A stretch of 64,000 nucleotides of DNA from Bacteroidales bacterium (lineage in GTDB: Bacteria; Bacteroidota; Bacteroidia; Bacteroidales; UBA7332). Each line of letters begins with the position of its first letter. Positions within the stretch are counted from its first letter, which is position 1. The DNA lies in contig JAQTZA010000006.1 in NCBI GenBank assembly GCA_028687995.1, positions 156,486 to 220,485 of the forward strand, read 5' to 3'. Both the position numbers and the translations under genes were made by a program. Below the pieces are notes generated by a model. It saw only the letters and a program-made list of their open reading frames with translations, was not told where the DNA came from and did no database searches. This document shows positions 34,291-44,616 of the stretch, in pieces.

Positions 34291-35550
34291 CTACCCTTCG
34301 AGCGTGAAGAAGAAAGTGGATCCTTTTCCTACTTCTGATTCTGCCCATATTTGTCCACCGTGTTTCTCGACGATGCGCTTTACCGTGCACAGTCCGACTC
34401 CAGTGCCATTGTATTCGCTCTCACTGTGTAGTCTTTGGAATGGTAAGAATAGTTTCTCTGCTTGAGCCATATCAAATCCAGCACCATTGTCTTCGATGAA
34501 AAATAGATCGTGACCGAAATAATCTTTTTTGCCGATTACTATTTTAGCAACTTCTTTTTGCGCAGAGTATTTAATTGCATTACCAATTAAATTGTCAAAA
34601 ACCACGCGAATCATTTTTGAATCGGCTTTCGCATGCAGATTGTCATCGATGGATATTTCAATTTTTCGATCTACTGTGTTTTTTAATAATGTTTGAAACA
34701 CATCATCAGCCAAATTGCTAATGTCTATTGGCTCTTGTTCAATCGTAACGGTTCCTGATTTAGCAAAATTGAGTAAATCTTTGATTAAGTTTGACATCGA
34801 TCGAGCTGAATCGTATATGGTATTGATATAATCTATTGTGTCTTCATCCTCACTGTTGGCCAGTTGCATTTTCAATATATCAGCAAAACCGATTATTCCA
34901 TTCAAAGGTGATTTCAAGTCATGAGAGACCGTTCGTGAAAATGCCTCTAAGTCTTGATTGGCTTGTTTTAGATTTTCGTTGGCAGTCTCCAATTCAGCTT
35001 TCATGGCTGTTAGTTCATCATTGCGCTGTATGGCTGCCTCATATACGGAAAGGAGAAGATCGAGAATTTGCTTCTTGTCTGAGTTAATCCGGTATTTCTC
35101 TCCGTGGAAAGTCATTTCAATCACCATCTCGGCACTGCCTGCAAAGCGCACATCGCGACTGATTAACAGGTACTGAATACGAGAAATAAGGTTCTCGTTC
35201 GTGTATGGTTTGGTAATAAAATTATCGGCGCCGGCTTGTAATCCTTTGATAATATCGTGAGAATCTTGTAGAGATGTCAACAAAATAACTGGTACTTGTG
35301 ACAAGGCTTCGGTTGATTTTACCTTTTTACAGAATTCATATCCATCCATTCCGGGCATGATAATGTCGCTCACAATTAGCTCCGGTTTTTGGACTAATGC
35401 TGCTTTGTAAGCCTCTTCAGCATTGGTGTAAAGCTTGTATTGGATATGGTTTTCTTTGAAGAAAAACTCTAATCTTCTTGCTTGAACCAATGAGTCTTCA
35501 ACGGCTAAAACGTAGCCACCATCTTGGATTAGCTGTACTGTATTAATCAT
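34291..35550 (-). CDS. Receiver-histidine kinase protein, output of the chemosensory operon
   Basis: A 419-residue cytoplasmic protein. A receiver domain (about 12-130) has VEDS, phosphoacceptor Asp62 in VSDIIMPGMDGYEF, LLTS and the ITKPY lysine. A coiled linker (about 165-200) leads to HisKA with His210 in RTVSHDLKSPLNGIIGFADI. The HATPase domain (about 300-419) has DNLIGNAIKYSA (N box), FFIEDNGAGFDM (G1), GTGVGLCTVKRIVEKHGG (G2) and GKGSTFFFTL. All catalytic motifs are intact. Its gene overlaps cheB by 4 bases and is last in the operon, where Wsp clusters encode WspR (receiver-GGDEF). It is a plausible phosphotransfer target of the CheA and may pass the signal to an unknown receiver. Confidence 0.9.
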   Translation of the reverse strand: MINTVQLIQDGGYVLAVEDSLVQARRLEFFFKENHIQYKLYTNAEEAYKAALVQKPELIVSDIIMPGMDGYEFCKKVKSTEALSQVPVILLTSLQDSHDIIKGLQAGADNFITKPYTNENLISRIQYLLISRDVRFAGSAEMVIEMTFHGEKYRINSDKKQILDLLLSVYEAAIQRNDELTAMKAELETANENLKQANQDLEAFSRTVSHDLKSPLNGIIGFADILKMQLANSEDEDTIDYINTIYDSARSMSNLIKDLLNFAKSGTVTIEQEPIDISNLADDVFQTLLKNTVDRKIEISIDDNLHAKADSKMIRVVFDNLIGNAIKYSAQKEVAKIVIGKKDYFGHDLFFIEDNGAGFDMAQAEKLFLPFQRLHSESEYNGTGVGLCTVKRIVEKHGGQIWAESEVGKGSTFFFTLEG

Positions 35551-36614
35551 AATTTATCTATTAAGTTGACTATTTCTTTTACTATATTTTCGGGGCGCAA
35601 TATTTTGTTTACTGCACCTAATTTTACTGCTTCACCGGGCATTCCATATACTAAGCAGCTACTCTCTTCTTGTGCAATTGTGAAAGCGCCTTTTTCGTGA
35701 AGTTTTTTGAGTTGCTCCGCTCCATCTTTCCCCATTCCCGAAAGAAGAACGGCTATCACATTGTTGCCATATACTTCTCCAATGCTTTTGAATAGCAAAT
35801 CGACCGATGGTCGTAATCCTTTTTCTTGTGCATCTTTTGTAATAGCCATCACACCATCTTTTTTCACTAATAAATGATGATCGCCAGGAGGTAAATAAAT
35901 ATGACCAGGTAATGCTTTTTCTCCGTTTTCGGCTATTTTTACAGGGATGGCTGACATCGTATTTAACCACGCCGCAAAACCTTCAGCGAAATTGGCATCG
36001 ATGTGTTGAACTAGAAAAATCGGAACGGGCAAATCAATAGGTAATGTTGAAACAATGGTACTTAATCCTTGGGGTCCACCAGCAGATGCCCCAATGGTGA
36101 TTGCTTGAATTCGTTTGAGTTCAGCTGGCTTTGATATTAATGGATTCTCAACTCTCTTTAATGGAGTTGGATGAGTATTGTGTCCGATTTTTCGACGTAC
36201 CACTTTTATTTCAGACATCATTTTTAATGTATTCAGATACCGCTTGGCAGTTTTTTCGAACTGAGCATGACCAGGTCCAAAAGGTCTTGGTAGAATGGTG
36301 ACGGCTCCTGCATCGAGTACTTTCATTGCCATATCTACCTCTGATGTCTGGTAAAAACTGCTAACAATAACGACAGGAGTGGGGTAGTCTTGCATGATTA
36401 ACCGTGTTGCTTCCACTCCATCCATAATGGGCATCAGAATATCCATACTGATCACGTCTGGCGAATATTTTTTCACAAAATCGATGGATTGTTTCCCATT
36501 TTCTGCAATCCCTACCAGCTCAAATCGTTCGTCACTATCGATCAACCCTTTGAGTAGTTTTTGAGCAACGGCCGTGTCTTCAACGATTAGAACTTTTATC
36601 TTTCTATGGCTCAT
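35547..36614 (-). CDS. cheB: CheB-type receptor methylesterase (WspF-like)
   Basis: CheB removes methyl groups from chemoreceptor glutamates and so drives adaptation. The 355-residue protein has a receiver domain (about 5-125; VEDT at 11-14, Asp58 in SMDILMPIMDGVEAT) and a methylesterase domain (about 165-352). Catalytic-type residues are visible: Ser in TIGASAGGPQGL, His in FLVQHIDANF and Asp in LLSGMGKDGAEQL. It overlaps both neighbours by 4 bases, so expression is coupled. It matches the role of WspF in Wsp clusters. Confidence 0.93.
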   Translation of the reverse strand: MSHRKIKVLIVEDTAVAQKLLKGLIDSDERFELVGIAENGKQSIDFVKKYSPDVISMDILMPIMDGVEATRLIMQDYPTPVVIVSSFYQTSEVDMAMKVLDAGAVTILPRPFGPGHAQFEKTAKRYLNTLKMMSEIKVVRRKIGHNTHPTPLKRVENPLISKPAELKRIQAITIGASAGGPQGLSTIVSTLPIDLPVPIFLVQHIDANFAEGFAAWLNTMSAIPVKIAENGEKALPGHIYLPPGDHHLLVKKDGVMAITKDAQEKGLRPSVDLLFKSIGEVYGNNVIAVLLSGMGKDGAEQLKKLHEKGAFTIAQEESSCLVYGMPGEAVKLGAVNKILRPENIVKEIVNLIDKL

Positions 36615-38905
36615 AATAGTCGTTGAATGGTGTCAATCAAATTACTTTTCTCGAAACTGCTTTTTACAATGTACGCATTTGCGCCTGCTTGCATACCTCG
36701 TTGCTTATCGTCTATTGTCTCCAAAGCAGTGACTAAAATAATTGGTAAATCTACATATTTTTTATTCTCTCTGATTTTAGCAGTCAATTCGAATCCATTC
36801 ATTCGAGGCATTTCGATATCCGAGACTATTAAATCGAAACTTTCGTTTTGTAGAAAATTAAAAGCTTCTTGTCCATCAACAGCCGTTTTTACAGCAAATC
36901 CAGCACTCTCGATGAAATTCCGCAACAATGTTCTGATGGTGATGGAGTCTTCTGCCACAAGAATGCTTTTTTGAATGCTTTCATCCGCAGCATTTTTATT
37001 TTCATTACTAAAATCAGTAGAGATAATTGCTTGTGTTGATGAGTCCATTAGTTCAGATGGATGTAAGATCGGTACAATCTTACCGTTTCCGAGAATGGTA
37101 GTTCCTGCCATGTTTTTGACATGTTGCAGTTGCATTCCCAAATCTTTGACGATGCCCTCTTGTTCACCCAAAATTTCATCCACGACGAGTGCAATCTTCC
37201 GTTGAGAAGTGTTCAGTATGAGAATATGCAGGTGATCTTCGTCACTTTTCTTCTTGTTCAGTTTGGTGATTTTCAGAATGTCAGAAAGGGCAACCAAGGC
37301 AAGAGTTTCATTCTTATGTAAGATTGTTTTTCTCGATTCTACACTCTTGATTTCTGATGTCTCAATCCGAATAGCACGTTCCACCACAGAGGATGGTAAA
37401 ACAAAGAATTGCTCGCTCGATTTAATGAGCACACCTCTAAATGTAGATAGTGTTTGTGGCAATGAAATGGTGAAATGAGTGCCAGCACCTTGTGTAGTTT
37501 CTAAATCGATTGTACCACCTAGTTTGGTTACTTTTTCTGCTACAATGGCCATGCCTAAGCCACGACCAGATATATCGGTAATGAATGGACTGGTGGAGAT
37601 TCCAGAACTGAATATCAAGCTGTAAATCTCTTTGTCAGTTAACTTCTCTGCATCCTCCTCTTTAATGATGCCGATTTTTTTTGCTGCATTGATGATTCTA
37701 TTTTTGTCAATTCCAGCACCGTTATCAGTGATGTGTATCTCAATCTTACGATCAATATTTTGAATGATTTTAATCTCAATCTTTCCTCTTTTAGATTTCT
37801 TTTTTGCCAGTCGCTCAGCGGTCGTTTCGATGCCATGATCGATGCAATTGCGAATCAAATGAATCAATGGGTCTTTAATCTCCTCTAAGATGCGTCTGTC
37901 AATTTCGATGGTGTCTCCTGTGATATCAAGGTCAATCTCTTTTGAATACTCTTTGCTTAAATCTCGTACTATCTTCGGAAAGATACCCAACATTGAAGAG
38001 AAAGGAAATAAAAGTGTAGTTTTTACATCGTGAAGCAACTCGTCAATCATTCGATTGGTGACACGTTGAAATTGCTCCATATCTTTTCCCAATCTATAGA
38101 GTTCGTCTTCGTGTTTTTTCTGGAAATTTTTTTCTGAAGCCAAATAATTCGAAACAAAAAGAGCCCAATCGCCGTTCTCCGGTGTCTGATTTTTATCTCC
38201 GCTTTTGTGGTATCGCTGCGCAAATTGATATTGAATATTTTGCAACTCTTTTGTGTAGAATTCAAACGTTGATTTGATCGAAATTAGCTCTTCGGATTGC
38301 TGAAGTAGATCGCTTAGCTTTTGAGTTGAAATACGTACGGTTTGATTCTCTGCGGGAGATTGTCTAATTGTCTCCTCTTTTTCGATAACCTCTTCTGCTT
38401 GAAGTACCTCGTTCTCTATAATGGTTTCTTCAACAGATTTTTGAGAAACGGATATTTGTTGTTTTTGAGATTCATTATCTTTCGTGATGAGCGAATTCTG
38501 ATGTACAAAATCCAGATTTCGTACGATTTGCCCAAGGTTATATTTACCAGCGTTTGTCTTATTCTCATTAACGTCTATCAGCAACAAATTTAATAAATCG
38601 GCAGCTTTGTGAAATGACTCAAACATCTGAGGCGATAGAGTCGATTGTTTTTTCTTTAAGCTATTAAAAATGTTTTCGAGAGACATACAGAGTTTCTCAA
38701 TGTCCAATAAGTTTACCGCTCTAGATGCTCCTTTTAGACTATGTACTTCCCTGAAGATAAGCTCGATAGTGGCTGCTTGTTCCGTATCATCTGTGGAGCT
38801 TTCCATTTTAATCAACCCATTAACCAAGGTCTCATAATGTTCGGAGGCTTCGATTTTGAATTCGGAGAGCAACTCTTTTAAGAAGTTTTCTTGTGATTTG
38901 TCCAT
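36611..38905 (-). CDS. cheA: CheA-REC hybrid kinase (WspE-like)
   Basis: A 764-residue kinase. Order of domains: Hpt/P1 (about 1-115) with His55 in REVHSLKGASRAV; a linker without a clear P2 domain; dimerisation P3 (about 195-310); ATPase P4 (about 315-500) with LIHLIRNCIDHGIE, HITDNGAGID, FSSGISTS and GRGLGMAIVAEKV; a CheW-like P5 (about 500-635); and a C-terminal receiver (about 645-764) with VAEDS, Asp in LIVSDIEMPRMNGFEL and a TALE segment. This layout, with no P2 and a fused receiver, is that of WspE and other hybrid CheA proteins. The receiver may serve as phosphate sink. It lies between the MCP genes and cheB. Confidence 0.94.
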   Translation of the reverse strand: MDKSQENFLKELLSEFKIEASEHYETLVNGLIKMESSTDDTEQAATIELIFREVHSLKGASRAVNLLDIEKLCMSLENIFNSLKKKQSTLSPQMFESFHKAADLLNLLLIDVNENKTNAGKYNLGQIVRNLDFVHQNSLITKDNESQKQQISVSQKSVEETIIENEVLQAEEVIEKEETIRQSPAENQTVRISTQKLSDLLQQSEELISIKSTFEFYTKELQNIQYQFAQRYHKSGDKNQTPENGDWALFVSNYLASEKNFQKKHEDELYRLGKDMEQFQRVTNRMIDELLHDVKTTLLFPFSSMLGIFPKIVRDLSKEYSKEIDLDITGDTIEIDRRILEEIKDPLIHLIRNCIDHGIETTAERLAKKKSKRGKIEIKIIQNIDRKIEIHITDNGAGIDKNRIINAAKKIGIIKEEDAEKLTDKEIYSLIFSSGISTSPFITDISGRGLGMAIVAEKVTKLGGTIDLETTQGAGTHFTISLPQTLSTFRGVLIKSSEQFFVLPSSVVERAIRIETSEIKSVESRKTILHKNETLALVALSDILKITKLNKKKSDEDHLHILILNTSQRKIALVVDEILGEQEGIVKDLGMQLQHVKNMAGTTILGNGKIVPILHPSELMDSSTQAIISTDFSNENKNAADESIQKSILVAEDSITIRTLLRNFIESAGFAVKTAVDGQEAFNFLQNESFDLIVSDIEMPRMNGFELTAKIRENKKYVDLPIILVTALETIDDKQRGMQAGANAYIVKSSFEKSNLIDTIQRLL

Positions 38906-38911
38906 CTTCTA

Positions 38912-40561
38912 TTAGAGCTTGAATTTTTCGATGATTTGTTTTAAATTTTGTCCCAGACTGTTTATGTCATGAGCTGCTGATTGAGCCTGTTTTATGCCTA
39001 TTACGTTTTGCTCGCTTGCCAGTTTTATATTTTCCATGGCAGGCACAATCTGCTCCATCCCCGCCATTTGTTGTTGATTGGAAGATGAAATTTGAATAGC
39101 CGATTGAGCTGCCTCTTCTACATTCTCGGCAAGAATTTCAATCACTTCGCTACTCATCTCTACAAGCTTGCGACCCTCTTCAACGGTACGAGCACCTTGC
39201 TCTGTAACTCCAACTGCTTGATTGACTGATTTGTTTATTTCGTTTAGAATATCTTTGACTTGTGTAGTCGCTTTTTTAGATTGATCGGCTAAACTTCTGA
39301 TTTCTTGTGCAACGATAGTGAATCCGCGTCCATGTTCGCCTGCTTTGGCAGCTTCAATAGCTGCATTCACAGCCAATAGATTGGATTGATCGGCAATGTC
39401 TGCTACACTAGACGTTATTTCGCCAATGGTGCGATTTTGCTCTGATAGTTTTAGAACGGTTTCTGAAATTAAATCCATCTGATGATCGATTTTTTTCATC
39501 GATTCGATAACTTCATTTACCGACTCCCTTCCTTTTTCTACTGAATCAGCCGCTTTTTGTGAGCTTAGCATCAAAGTATTTGCCTTTTGATTTGAGACCA
39601 TAGCAGTTTGTCGTACTTCCTCTACTGTAGTGGTGGTTTCTGATACTGCGGCAGCCGTTTCAGAGGCGCCAGTCGAAATTTCGGTAACGGTACTCAAAAT
39701 TTCAGCAGACGATGTTCCCAATATGTTTATACCGTTTCGAATATCAGTCGTAATGCCTTTCAGTTTATCTACCATTGTCTTTAATGCCGATGTTAGTTGT
39801 CCAATTTCATCTTTTTGGTCAATATCAATAGTGACAGTCAAATCGCCAGCAGCTACTGCTTCGGCTAATTTCACGCCTTTTGATAGTGGAACAGTGATGG
39901 ATCGACTAATGATGACGCCTAATAAGATGGAAACTATAAAGCCAATCAAAATAGCTATTAACAACTCTTTTTGAGCGGAATTAATTTCTTCTTCTGCTAA
40001 TAAATCAGAATTAGCAGCGATTTTTTTATTCACATCGATGACTCTTGCTAACAATGTTTCTGCCTTATAAAATGGGTCAGAAATTGATACTAAATCATAA
40101 TGGCTCATCGCATTATATGATTGTTCAGTCTTGGTAACTCTAAAACTATGTTCCAATTTCATGAATGTTTCGTGATGATTTATCCAATCATTCCATGCAG
40201 GGACAAACTCTCTCCAAGCCACTACTCCTTCAGGAGATTGGGGCAGCGATTCGTACATCTTCCATGCTGCGGTCACTCTGCTTTTGGCGGAGTCGATACG
40301 TGCATAAGCAATTTTTTGTTCTTCTGGGCTAATGTTGTTAGCAAGCAAAGCGTTCTCAGTTCCATCAATTACCGCTTGAGCTTCATCAATGATTAATAAA
40401 GATTCTATGCTCGGAAGAATGTTTTCAGCAACGATGTTTTGTTGATCTTCAATCACTTTCATCCCTTTGTATCCAATGTATCCAATGATGACAGTAATTA
40501 ATAATATGGTTGAAAAACCTATCATTAATTTATTCCCGATTTTAATGTCCTTTAGTTTCAT
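38912..40561 (-). CDS. Methyl-accepting chemotaxis protein 1 (with HAMP)
   Basis: A 549-residue receptor. Membrane helix 1 (about 12-30, [20 protein letters not shown]), a four-helix-bundle type periplasmic domain (about 33-185), membrane helix 2 (about 192-212, [19 protein letters not shown]) and a HAMP domain (about 213-265, [20 protein letters not shown]). The cytoplasmic coiled-coil signalling domain follows (about 270-549) with tip [20 protein letters not shown]. The signalling domain is nearly identical to that of the MCP encoded just upstream (40605-42107). Like WspA it is transmembrane and cotranscribed with CheW/CheR/CheA partners. Confidence 0.93.
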   Translation of the reverse strand: MKLKDIKIGNKLMIGFSTILLITVIIGYIGYKGMKVIEDQQNIVAENILPSIESLLIIDEAQAVIDGTENALLANNISPEEQKIAYARIDSAKSRVTAAWKMYESLPQSPEGVVAWREFVPAWNDWINHHETFMKLEHSFRVTKTEQSYNAMSHYDLVSISDPFYKAETLLARVIDVNKKIAANSDLLAEEEINSAQKELLIAILIGFIVSILLGVIISRSITVPLSKGVKLAEAVAAGDLTVTIDIDQKDEIGQLTSALKTMVDKLKGITTDIRNGINILGTSSAEILSTVTEISTGASETAAAVSETTTTVEEVRQTAMVSNQKANTLMLSSQKAADSVEKGRESVNEVIESMKKIDHQMDLISETVLKLSEQNRTIGEITSSVADIADQSNLLAVNAAIEAAKAGEHGRGFTIVAQEIRSLADQSKKATTQVKDILNEINKSVNQAVGVTEQGARTVEEGRKLVEMSSEVIEILAENVEEAAQSAIQISSSNQQQMAGMEQIVPAMENIKLASEQNVIGIKQAQSAAHDINSLGQNLKQIIEKFKL

Positions 40562-40604
40562 CGCAATTCATTTTAAGTTTGTAATGGTGGTATGATGTTG
40601 AAAA

Positions 40605-42107
40605 TTATAATTTGAATTTTTCAATGACTAGTTTCAAATTTTGACCTAGATTATTGATGTCGTGTGCAGCTAATTGAGCTTGTTTTATTCCGTTAACGTT
40701 TTGTTCACTCGCCAATTTGATGTTTTCCATGGCTGGTACAATTTGTTCCATTCCAGCCATTTGTTGTTGATTGGATGAAGATATTTGAATAGCAGATTGA
40801 GCTGCTTCCTCAACATTATCGGCTAGTATTTCGATTACTTCGTTGCTCGATGCAACCAAGTTGCGACCCTCTTCGACAGTGCGTGCTCCTTGCTCGGTGA
40901 CACCAACTGCTTGATTGACCGATTTGTTTATTTCATTGAGAATTTCTTTTACTTGAGTGGTTGCTTTCTTTGACTGATCGGCAAGAGAGCGAATTTCTTG
41001 AGCAACAATTGTAAATCCACGGCCATGCTCCCCCGCTTTTGCGGCTTCGATGGCTGCATTTACTGCTAGTAAATTAGATTGATCGGCAATGTCGGCAACG
41101 CTCGAGGTGATCTCGCCAATGGTGCGGTTTTGTTCTGATAATTTTAAAACGGTTTCAGATATTAAATCCATCTGCTTGTCAATTTTTTTCATCGATGCAA
41201 TCACCTCATTGATAGATTCTCTCCCTTTTTCTACCGAGTTGGCTGCTTTTTGGGAACTTTCCATCAACGATAGTGCTTTCTGATTCGATACCAAAGCAGT
41301 TTGACGAACTTCTTCTACCGTAGTGGTTGTTTCGGAAACAGCGGTAGCAGTCTCTGCCGCGCCAGTCGATATTTCTGTAACGGTACTCAATATTTCTGCA
41401 GCAGAGGTGCCAAGTACATTGACTCCATTTCGCATCTCATCAGCAATTTTCTTTAACATCGTAATCATCGAAGAGATAGAAACTGCCAAAATGATGGTAA
41501 TGATAAGAATGCCAATACCTAAAATTATGAATGTGAAGTTAACTGTTTGATTCAAACTCGCATTTTCTTGGTCGTGCTGAGCTGCAATTTGGTCGATTTG
41601 TTTTTCAATATTGTATGAGTGATCATGAATGCTTTCGTAAAGTGGGTCTTGTTTCATTTTTACAAAATGAATCGCTTCTTGAATTTTTCCATCATTCACC
41701 ATTGAGAAGACCGTTTCATTTTCTTTGTTGAAAGTAATGAAGCTGGCTGATAGTATTTCTATCTCTTTCTTTTGTATTGGATAATCGATCAAAAGACTGT
41801 CTATTTCGAATAATAAATGTGCTACACTTGTTTTTTTGATATTAATTTGTTCGAGACTCGATTTGCGATTTGCCGCATCATCAATTACTAAATATTCATA
41901 AGTTAAATCAGAAATCCGGTTGACATCCGACCGAAGTTGCACAGATATTCTAGAAATGTGATCGAGTGTAGAAATCTCTTTGTGTAGAGCATCAATTTTA
42001 AAAATACAGGTAAACGATACAATTGCTAGTATAGCAAAAGTTGAAATAATTAATCCAAAACCGATTTGAAGTTTTGTTTTTGAGCTTAAATCAGATAATT
42101 TTTTCAT
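40605..42107 (-). CDS. Methyl-accepting chemotaxis protein 2 (no clear HAMP)
   Basis: A 500-residue receptor. Membrane helix 1 (about 13-33, [20 protein letters not shown]), a helical periplasmic domain (about 35-185, with [14 protein letters not shown]), membrane helix 2 (about 190-212, [20 protein letters not shown]) and then a direct passage into the signalling helix ([15 protein letters not shown]) after about 20 residues, too short for a HAMP domain. The signalling domain (about 225-500) is almost identical to that of MCP 1, including the tip [20 protein letters not shown] and the C-terminal [15 protein letters not shown]. The periplasmic parts are different, so the pair arose by duplication with replaced sensors. 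Confidence 0.92.
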   Translation of the reverse strand: MKKLSDLSSKTKLQIGFGLIISTFAILAIVSFTCIFKIDALHKEISTLDHISRISVQLRSDVNRISDLTYEYLVIDDAANRKSSLEQINIKKTSVAHLLFEIDSLLIDYPIQKKEIEILSASFITFNKENETVFSMVNDGKIQEAIHFVKMKQDPLYESIHDHSYNIEKQIDQIAAQHDQENASLNQTVNFTFIILGIGILIITIILAVSISSMITMLKKIADEMRNGVNVLGTSAAEILSTVTEISTGAAETATAVSETTTTVEEVRQTALVSNQKALSLMESSQKAANSVEKGRESINEVIASMKKIDKQMDLISETVLKLSEQNRTIGEITSSVADIADQSNLLAVNAAIEAAKAGEHGRGFTIVAQEIRSLADQSKKATTQVKEILNEINKSVNQAVGVTEQGARTVEEGRNLVASSNEVIEILADNVEEAAQSAIQISSSNQQQMAGMEQIVPAMENIKLASEQNVNGIKQAQLAAHDINNLGQNLKLVIEKFKL

Positions 42108-42128
42108 TGGGATAAGTCTATTGGGTTA

Positions 42129-42641
42129 CTATTTCAAAATAATTTGTTTACTAGTCAACAGTTTTTCAGCGCTTAAAAGAATCAATCCTTCATTTGTTAC
42201 GCCTGTGATATATTCAATTCCAGCATTATCGAGTGTGATAGGCGGTACACTAATATTGTCTAAACTGATGGTTGTATTGCCAAGAATTGAGTCTGCGACC
42301 ACACCAAATTCCATGGTCTCGTTTTTGAGAATCATCACCTTATTGAGCTCTGTCAACCCACGCTCTTTCAGATTGAACAGAGATTTCAGATTGATTACGG
42401 AAACAATTCTACCTCGTAGATTGATGATACCCATCACAAAAGCTGGTGTTCCTGGAATTGTTGTAATTTCTTTTAGCGAAAGTACTTCAGAGACATAAGA
42501 CTCCTCGAATGCGTAACGTTCGGGTGTTAACAAAAATTCGACTACCGAAATTTGCTTTTCTGAGCGTACTTGATTGTCCTTTCTTCGGATGGCTATTAAT
42601 TTTGCCCGTTGTTGTAGAATCTCTTTTTCACTGTTCATCAT
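42129..42641 (-). CDS. cheW: CheW-type coupling protein (WspD-like)
   Basis: CheW couples receptors to CheA. The 170-residue protein has an N-terminal helical extension (about 1-30, EKEILQQRAKLIAIRRKD), as seen in WspD-type proteins, then the CheW fold: FLLTPERYAFEESYVSEVLS, IPGTPAFVMGIINLRGRIVSV (family PxxxxGVxNLRGxIxxV) and FGVVADSILG. It lies between the CheR-TPR gene (8 bases) and MCP 2 (21 bases). Confidence 0.92.
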   Translation of the reverse strand: MMNSEKEILQQRAKLIAIRRKDNQVRSEKQISVVEFLLTPERYAFEESYVSEVLSLKEITTIPGTPAFVMGIINLRGRIVSVINLKSLFNLKERGLTELNKVMILKNETMEFGVVADSILGNTTISLDNISVPPITLDNAGIEYITGVTNEGLILLSAEKLLTSKQIILK

Positions 42642-42649
42642 AATCGAAG

Positions 42650-44119
42650 TTACATGTTGTTTAGGATGTTTTCAGCCAAAGCTTTTATTCCACCAGCAGT
42701 TAATCCGTCAGAATCAGGTACAATTTCATCATCCGAATATTTATTAAGCAATTGAATGGATGTGTCGTAATGCTTAACTGCCATTGTAATATTGTCTCTT
42801 TTTAAATGCAATTCGCCAAGCATTAAATGTGATAAAATGTGCTCATGATTTAAGTAAATGGCTTTCTTGAGTAAATTCTCAGCTTCGAGAGCTTCGTTTT
42901 GCTCCTTTAAAAAAGAGGCATAAATATAGTACATTTCAACCGTAGCAGAGTGAGAAGTGAAAATTTTTTGAATGATTTTATTTCCTTCTTTCAATTTACC
43001 ACTGTTTGCAAGAGATTTTATGAGAAGGGTAAAGATCTCTACCGTAAGTTGTTCAGTATCAATATACGATATGCAACTTTCGATGCAAAGATCGTAGTTG
43101 CCATTGTTGAAGTGTGCCGAAGGAGTTGTCTTCTTTATTGTCTTTGGGGCAATTGGTGGAGAAATACGAGTTGTCGCTTTAGGTATTTCTATGCTTTTTT
43201 TGACAATGTCAGGTTTGATTTTCGGTTTTATTGTTTTAGGCAAAACGGCATGCGACGGTTGTTTGGTGATGATTACTTTTGGCGCATTTGATTTTCTGTA
43301 AAAAATACCACTATTGAAATTTACCCTTTCGAAATTACCGAAATACTCATCATTCAACTCAACTTGACTGGTAATAAACCAACCATTTTCTACGATTGCT
43401 GCTCTAAATCGACCACTTACCTCGTGAATCACTTTCGGCGAAAAATACATCATCACATTTCGGCAAAAAATCACATCCATGTTTTCTGTGTCGGTAAGAC
43501 TCGATGGGTAGGAGTTTTTCGACAAATTCAGGTATGAAAAAGAGACCATTCTCTTAATTTCAGAAGAAATTATCCAGTTTTTGCCTGATGGAGTAAAATA
43601 TTTATTTTGGATGCTCGGCTCTGTCTCTCTGAATGACCAATCGGTGTATTCTCCATGCAACGCTTTCTGAATAGCGGTGGGGCTGATATCGGTAGCTAAT
43701 ATTGAAATGTTCCAATCAGATAATTCGGGGAAATATTGTTTCAGAATCATAGCCAATGTGTAAGGCTCTTCGCCCGAACTACAGCCAGCACACCAAATTC
43801 TGATTGTTTTGGAAGTTTGTTGCCTTTGTTGAATCAGCTCTGGAATAATTCGCTGTTGAAAAAGATCTAACGCTGGCTTCTCTCTGAAGAAATAGGTTTC
43901 ATTGACTGTCAGGTGAGCCGAGAGGGTATTAAGTTCTTGGTGATTGAAGTTCTGCTGCGACATCCACTCCTGAATGCTCGAGTAGTGATCACTTTTGCCC
44001 AACTCTTTCGCAGCGGATTTGATACGACGCTCTAAATCTACATATTGAGTAGAGGGGAAATGCAGACCCAATAATTGGTGCACCTTCTCGCTTATTTCAA
44101 TCATGTGATTTCCGCCCAT
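42650..44119 (-). CDS. cheR: CheR methyltransferase with C-terminal TPR (WspC-like)
   Basis: CheR methylates receptor glutamates with SAM. The 489-residue protein has the N-terminal all-helical CheR part (about 10-80), HLTVNETYFFREKPALDLFQ, the SAM-binding IRIWCAGCSSGEEPYTLAM (about 105-123), ATDISPTAIQKALHGEY and VIFCRNVMMYFSP. A proline/lysine-rich linker (about 285-330) leads to TPR units (about 335-460, with EAENLLKKAIYLNHEHILSH). The protein ends VPDSDGLTAGGIKALAENIL, similar to the tail of WspC. Starts at 44119 or at an in-frame ATG at 44104 are both possible. Confidence 0.92.
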   Translation of the reverse strand: MGGNHMIEISEKVHQLLGLHFPSTQYVDLERRIKSAAKELGKSDHYSSIQEWMSQQNFNHQELNTLSAHLTVNETYFFREKPALDLFQQRIIPELIQQRQQTSKTIRIWCAGCSSGEEPYTLAMILKQYFPELSDWNISILATDISPTAIQKALHGEYTDWSFRETEPSIQNKYFTPSGKNWIISSEIKRMVSFSYLNLSKNSYPSSLTDTENMDVIFCRNVMMYFSPKVIHEVSGRFRAAIVENGWFITSQVELNDEYFGNFERVNFNSGIFYRKSNAPKVIITKQPSHAVLPKTIKPKIKPDIVKKSIEIPKATTRISPPIAPKTIKKTTPSAHFNNGNYDLCIESCISYIDTEQLTVEIFTLLIKSLANSGKLKEGNKIIQKIFTSHSATVEMYYIYASFLKEQNEALEAENLLKKAIYLNHEHILSHLMLGELHLKRDNITMAVKHYDTSIQLLNKYSDDEIVPDSDGLTAGGIKALAENILNNM

Positions 44120-44127
44120 TCTATCAC

Positions 44128-44589
44128 TTATTTAGTCGAAGAGCTCTCTTCAATGATTTTCTGAAGAGCAATTTCTTCTTCGTTCGATAAAAGATTCTCT
44201 AAATCATAAATCAACACTATTCCGCTATTTGTTCTTACTATATTCATGAATTGTAACCCATTGTGTATGGTTTTGGTATTATTGATATCTTCTAGTAAGG
44301 GGACAAAAACATCTTCAACAAGATCTACTAGTAGGGCTACTTTGCGTTTACTCGTTTTTGCAATAATGAGACGGTCGTTGAGTCCCATTTTTTGCTGGGG
44401 CAATGAAAATCGCGTACGCAAATTAAAGGTTGCAATTACCTCGCCGTAATAGTCGATAACACCTTCTATTGCGGCAGGTGCATTACTTACCGGAGTGATT
44501 TCTTGTGCACGAATTACACGCTCAATCGACGAAAGTGGGAGCGCAAAATGTTGTTCGTTTAAGGTGAAACCAAGTAATTCTTCAACCAT
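44128..44589 (-). CDS. cheW: CheW-type coupling protein (WspB-like), first gene of the operon
   Basis: From ATG 44589 the protein has 153 residues and the CheW fold from its first residues: FTLNEQHFALPLSSIERVIR, SNAPAAIEGVIDYYGEVIAT and VALLVDLVEDVF. The loop that usually reads NLRG is DYYGEV here, common in WspB-like proteins. The frame extends to 44619, but that ATG overlaps the -7 promoter box (44617-44624), so 44589 is chosen. Two distinct CheW proteins in one operon is a hallmark of Wsp-type clusters. Confidence 0.9.
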   Translation of the reverse strand: MVEELLGFTLNEQHFALPLSSIERVIRAQEITPVSNAPAAIEGVIDYYGEVIATFNLRTRFSLPQQKMGLNDRLIIAKTSKRKVALLVDLVEDVFVPLLEDINNTKTIHNGLQFMNIVRTNSGIVLIYDLENLLSNEEEIALQKIIEESSSTK

Positions 44590-44616
44590 AATATTAGATT
44601 CTGATAAAACAAAAAA

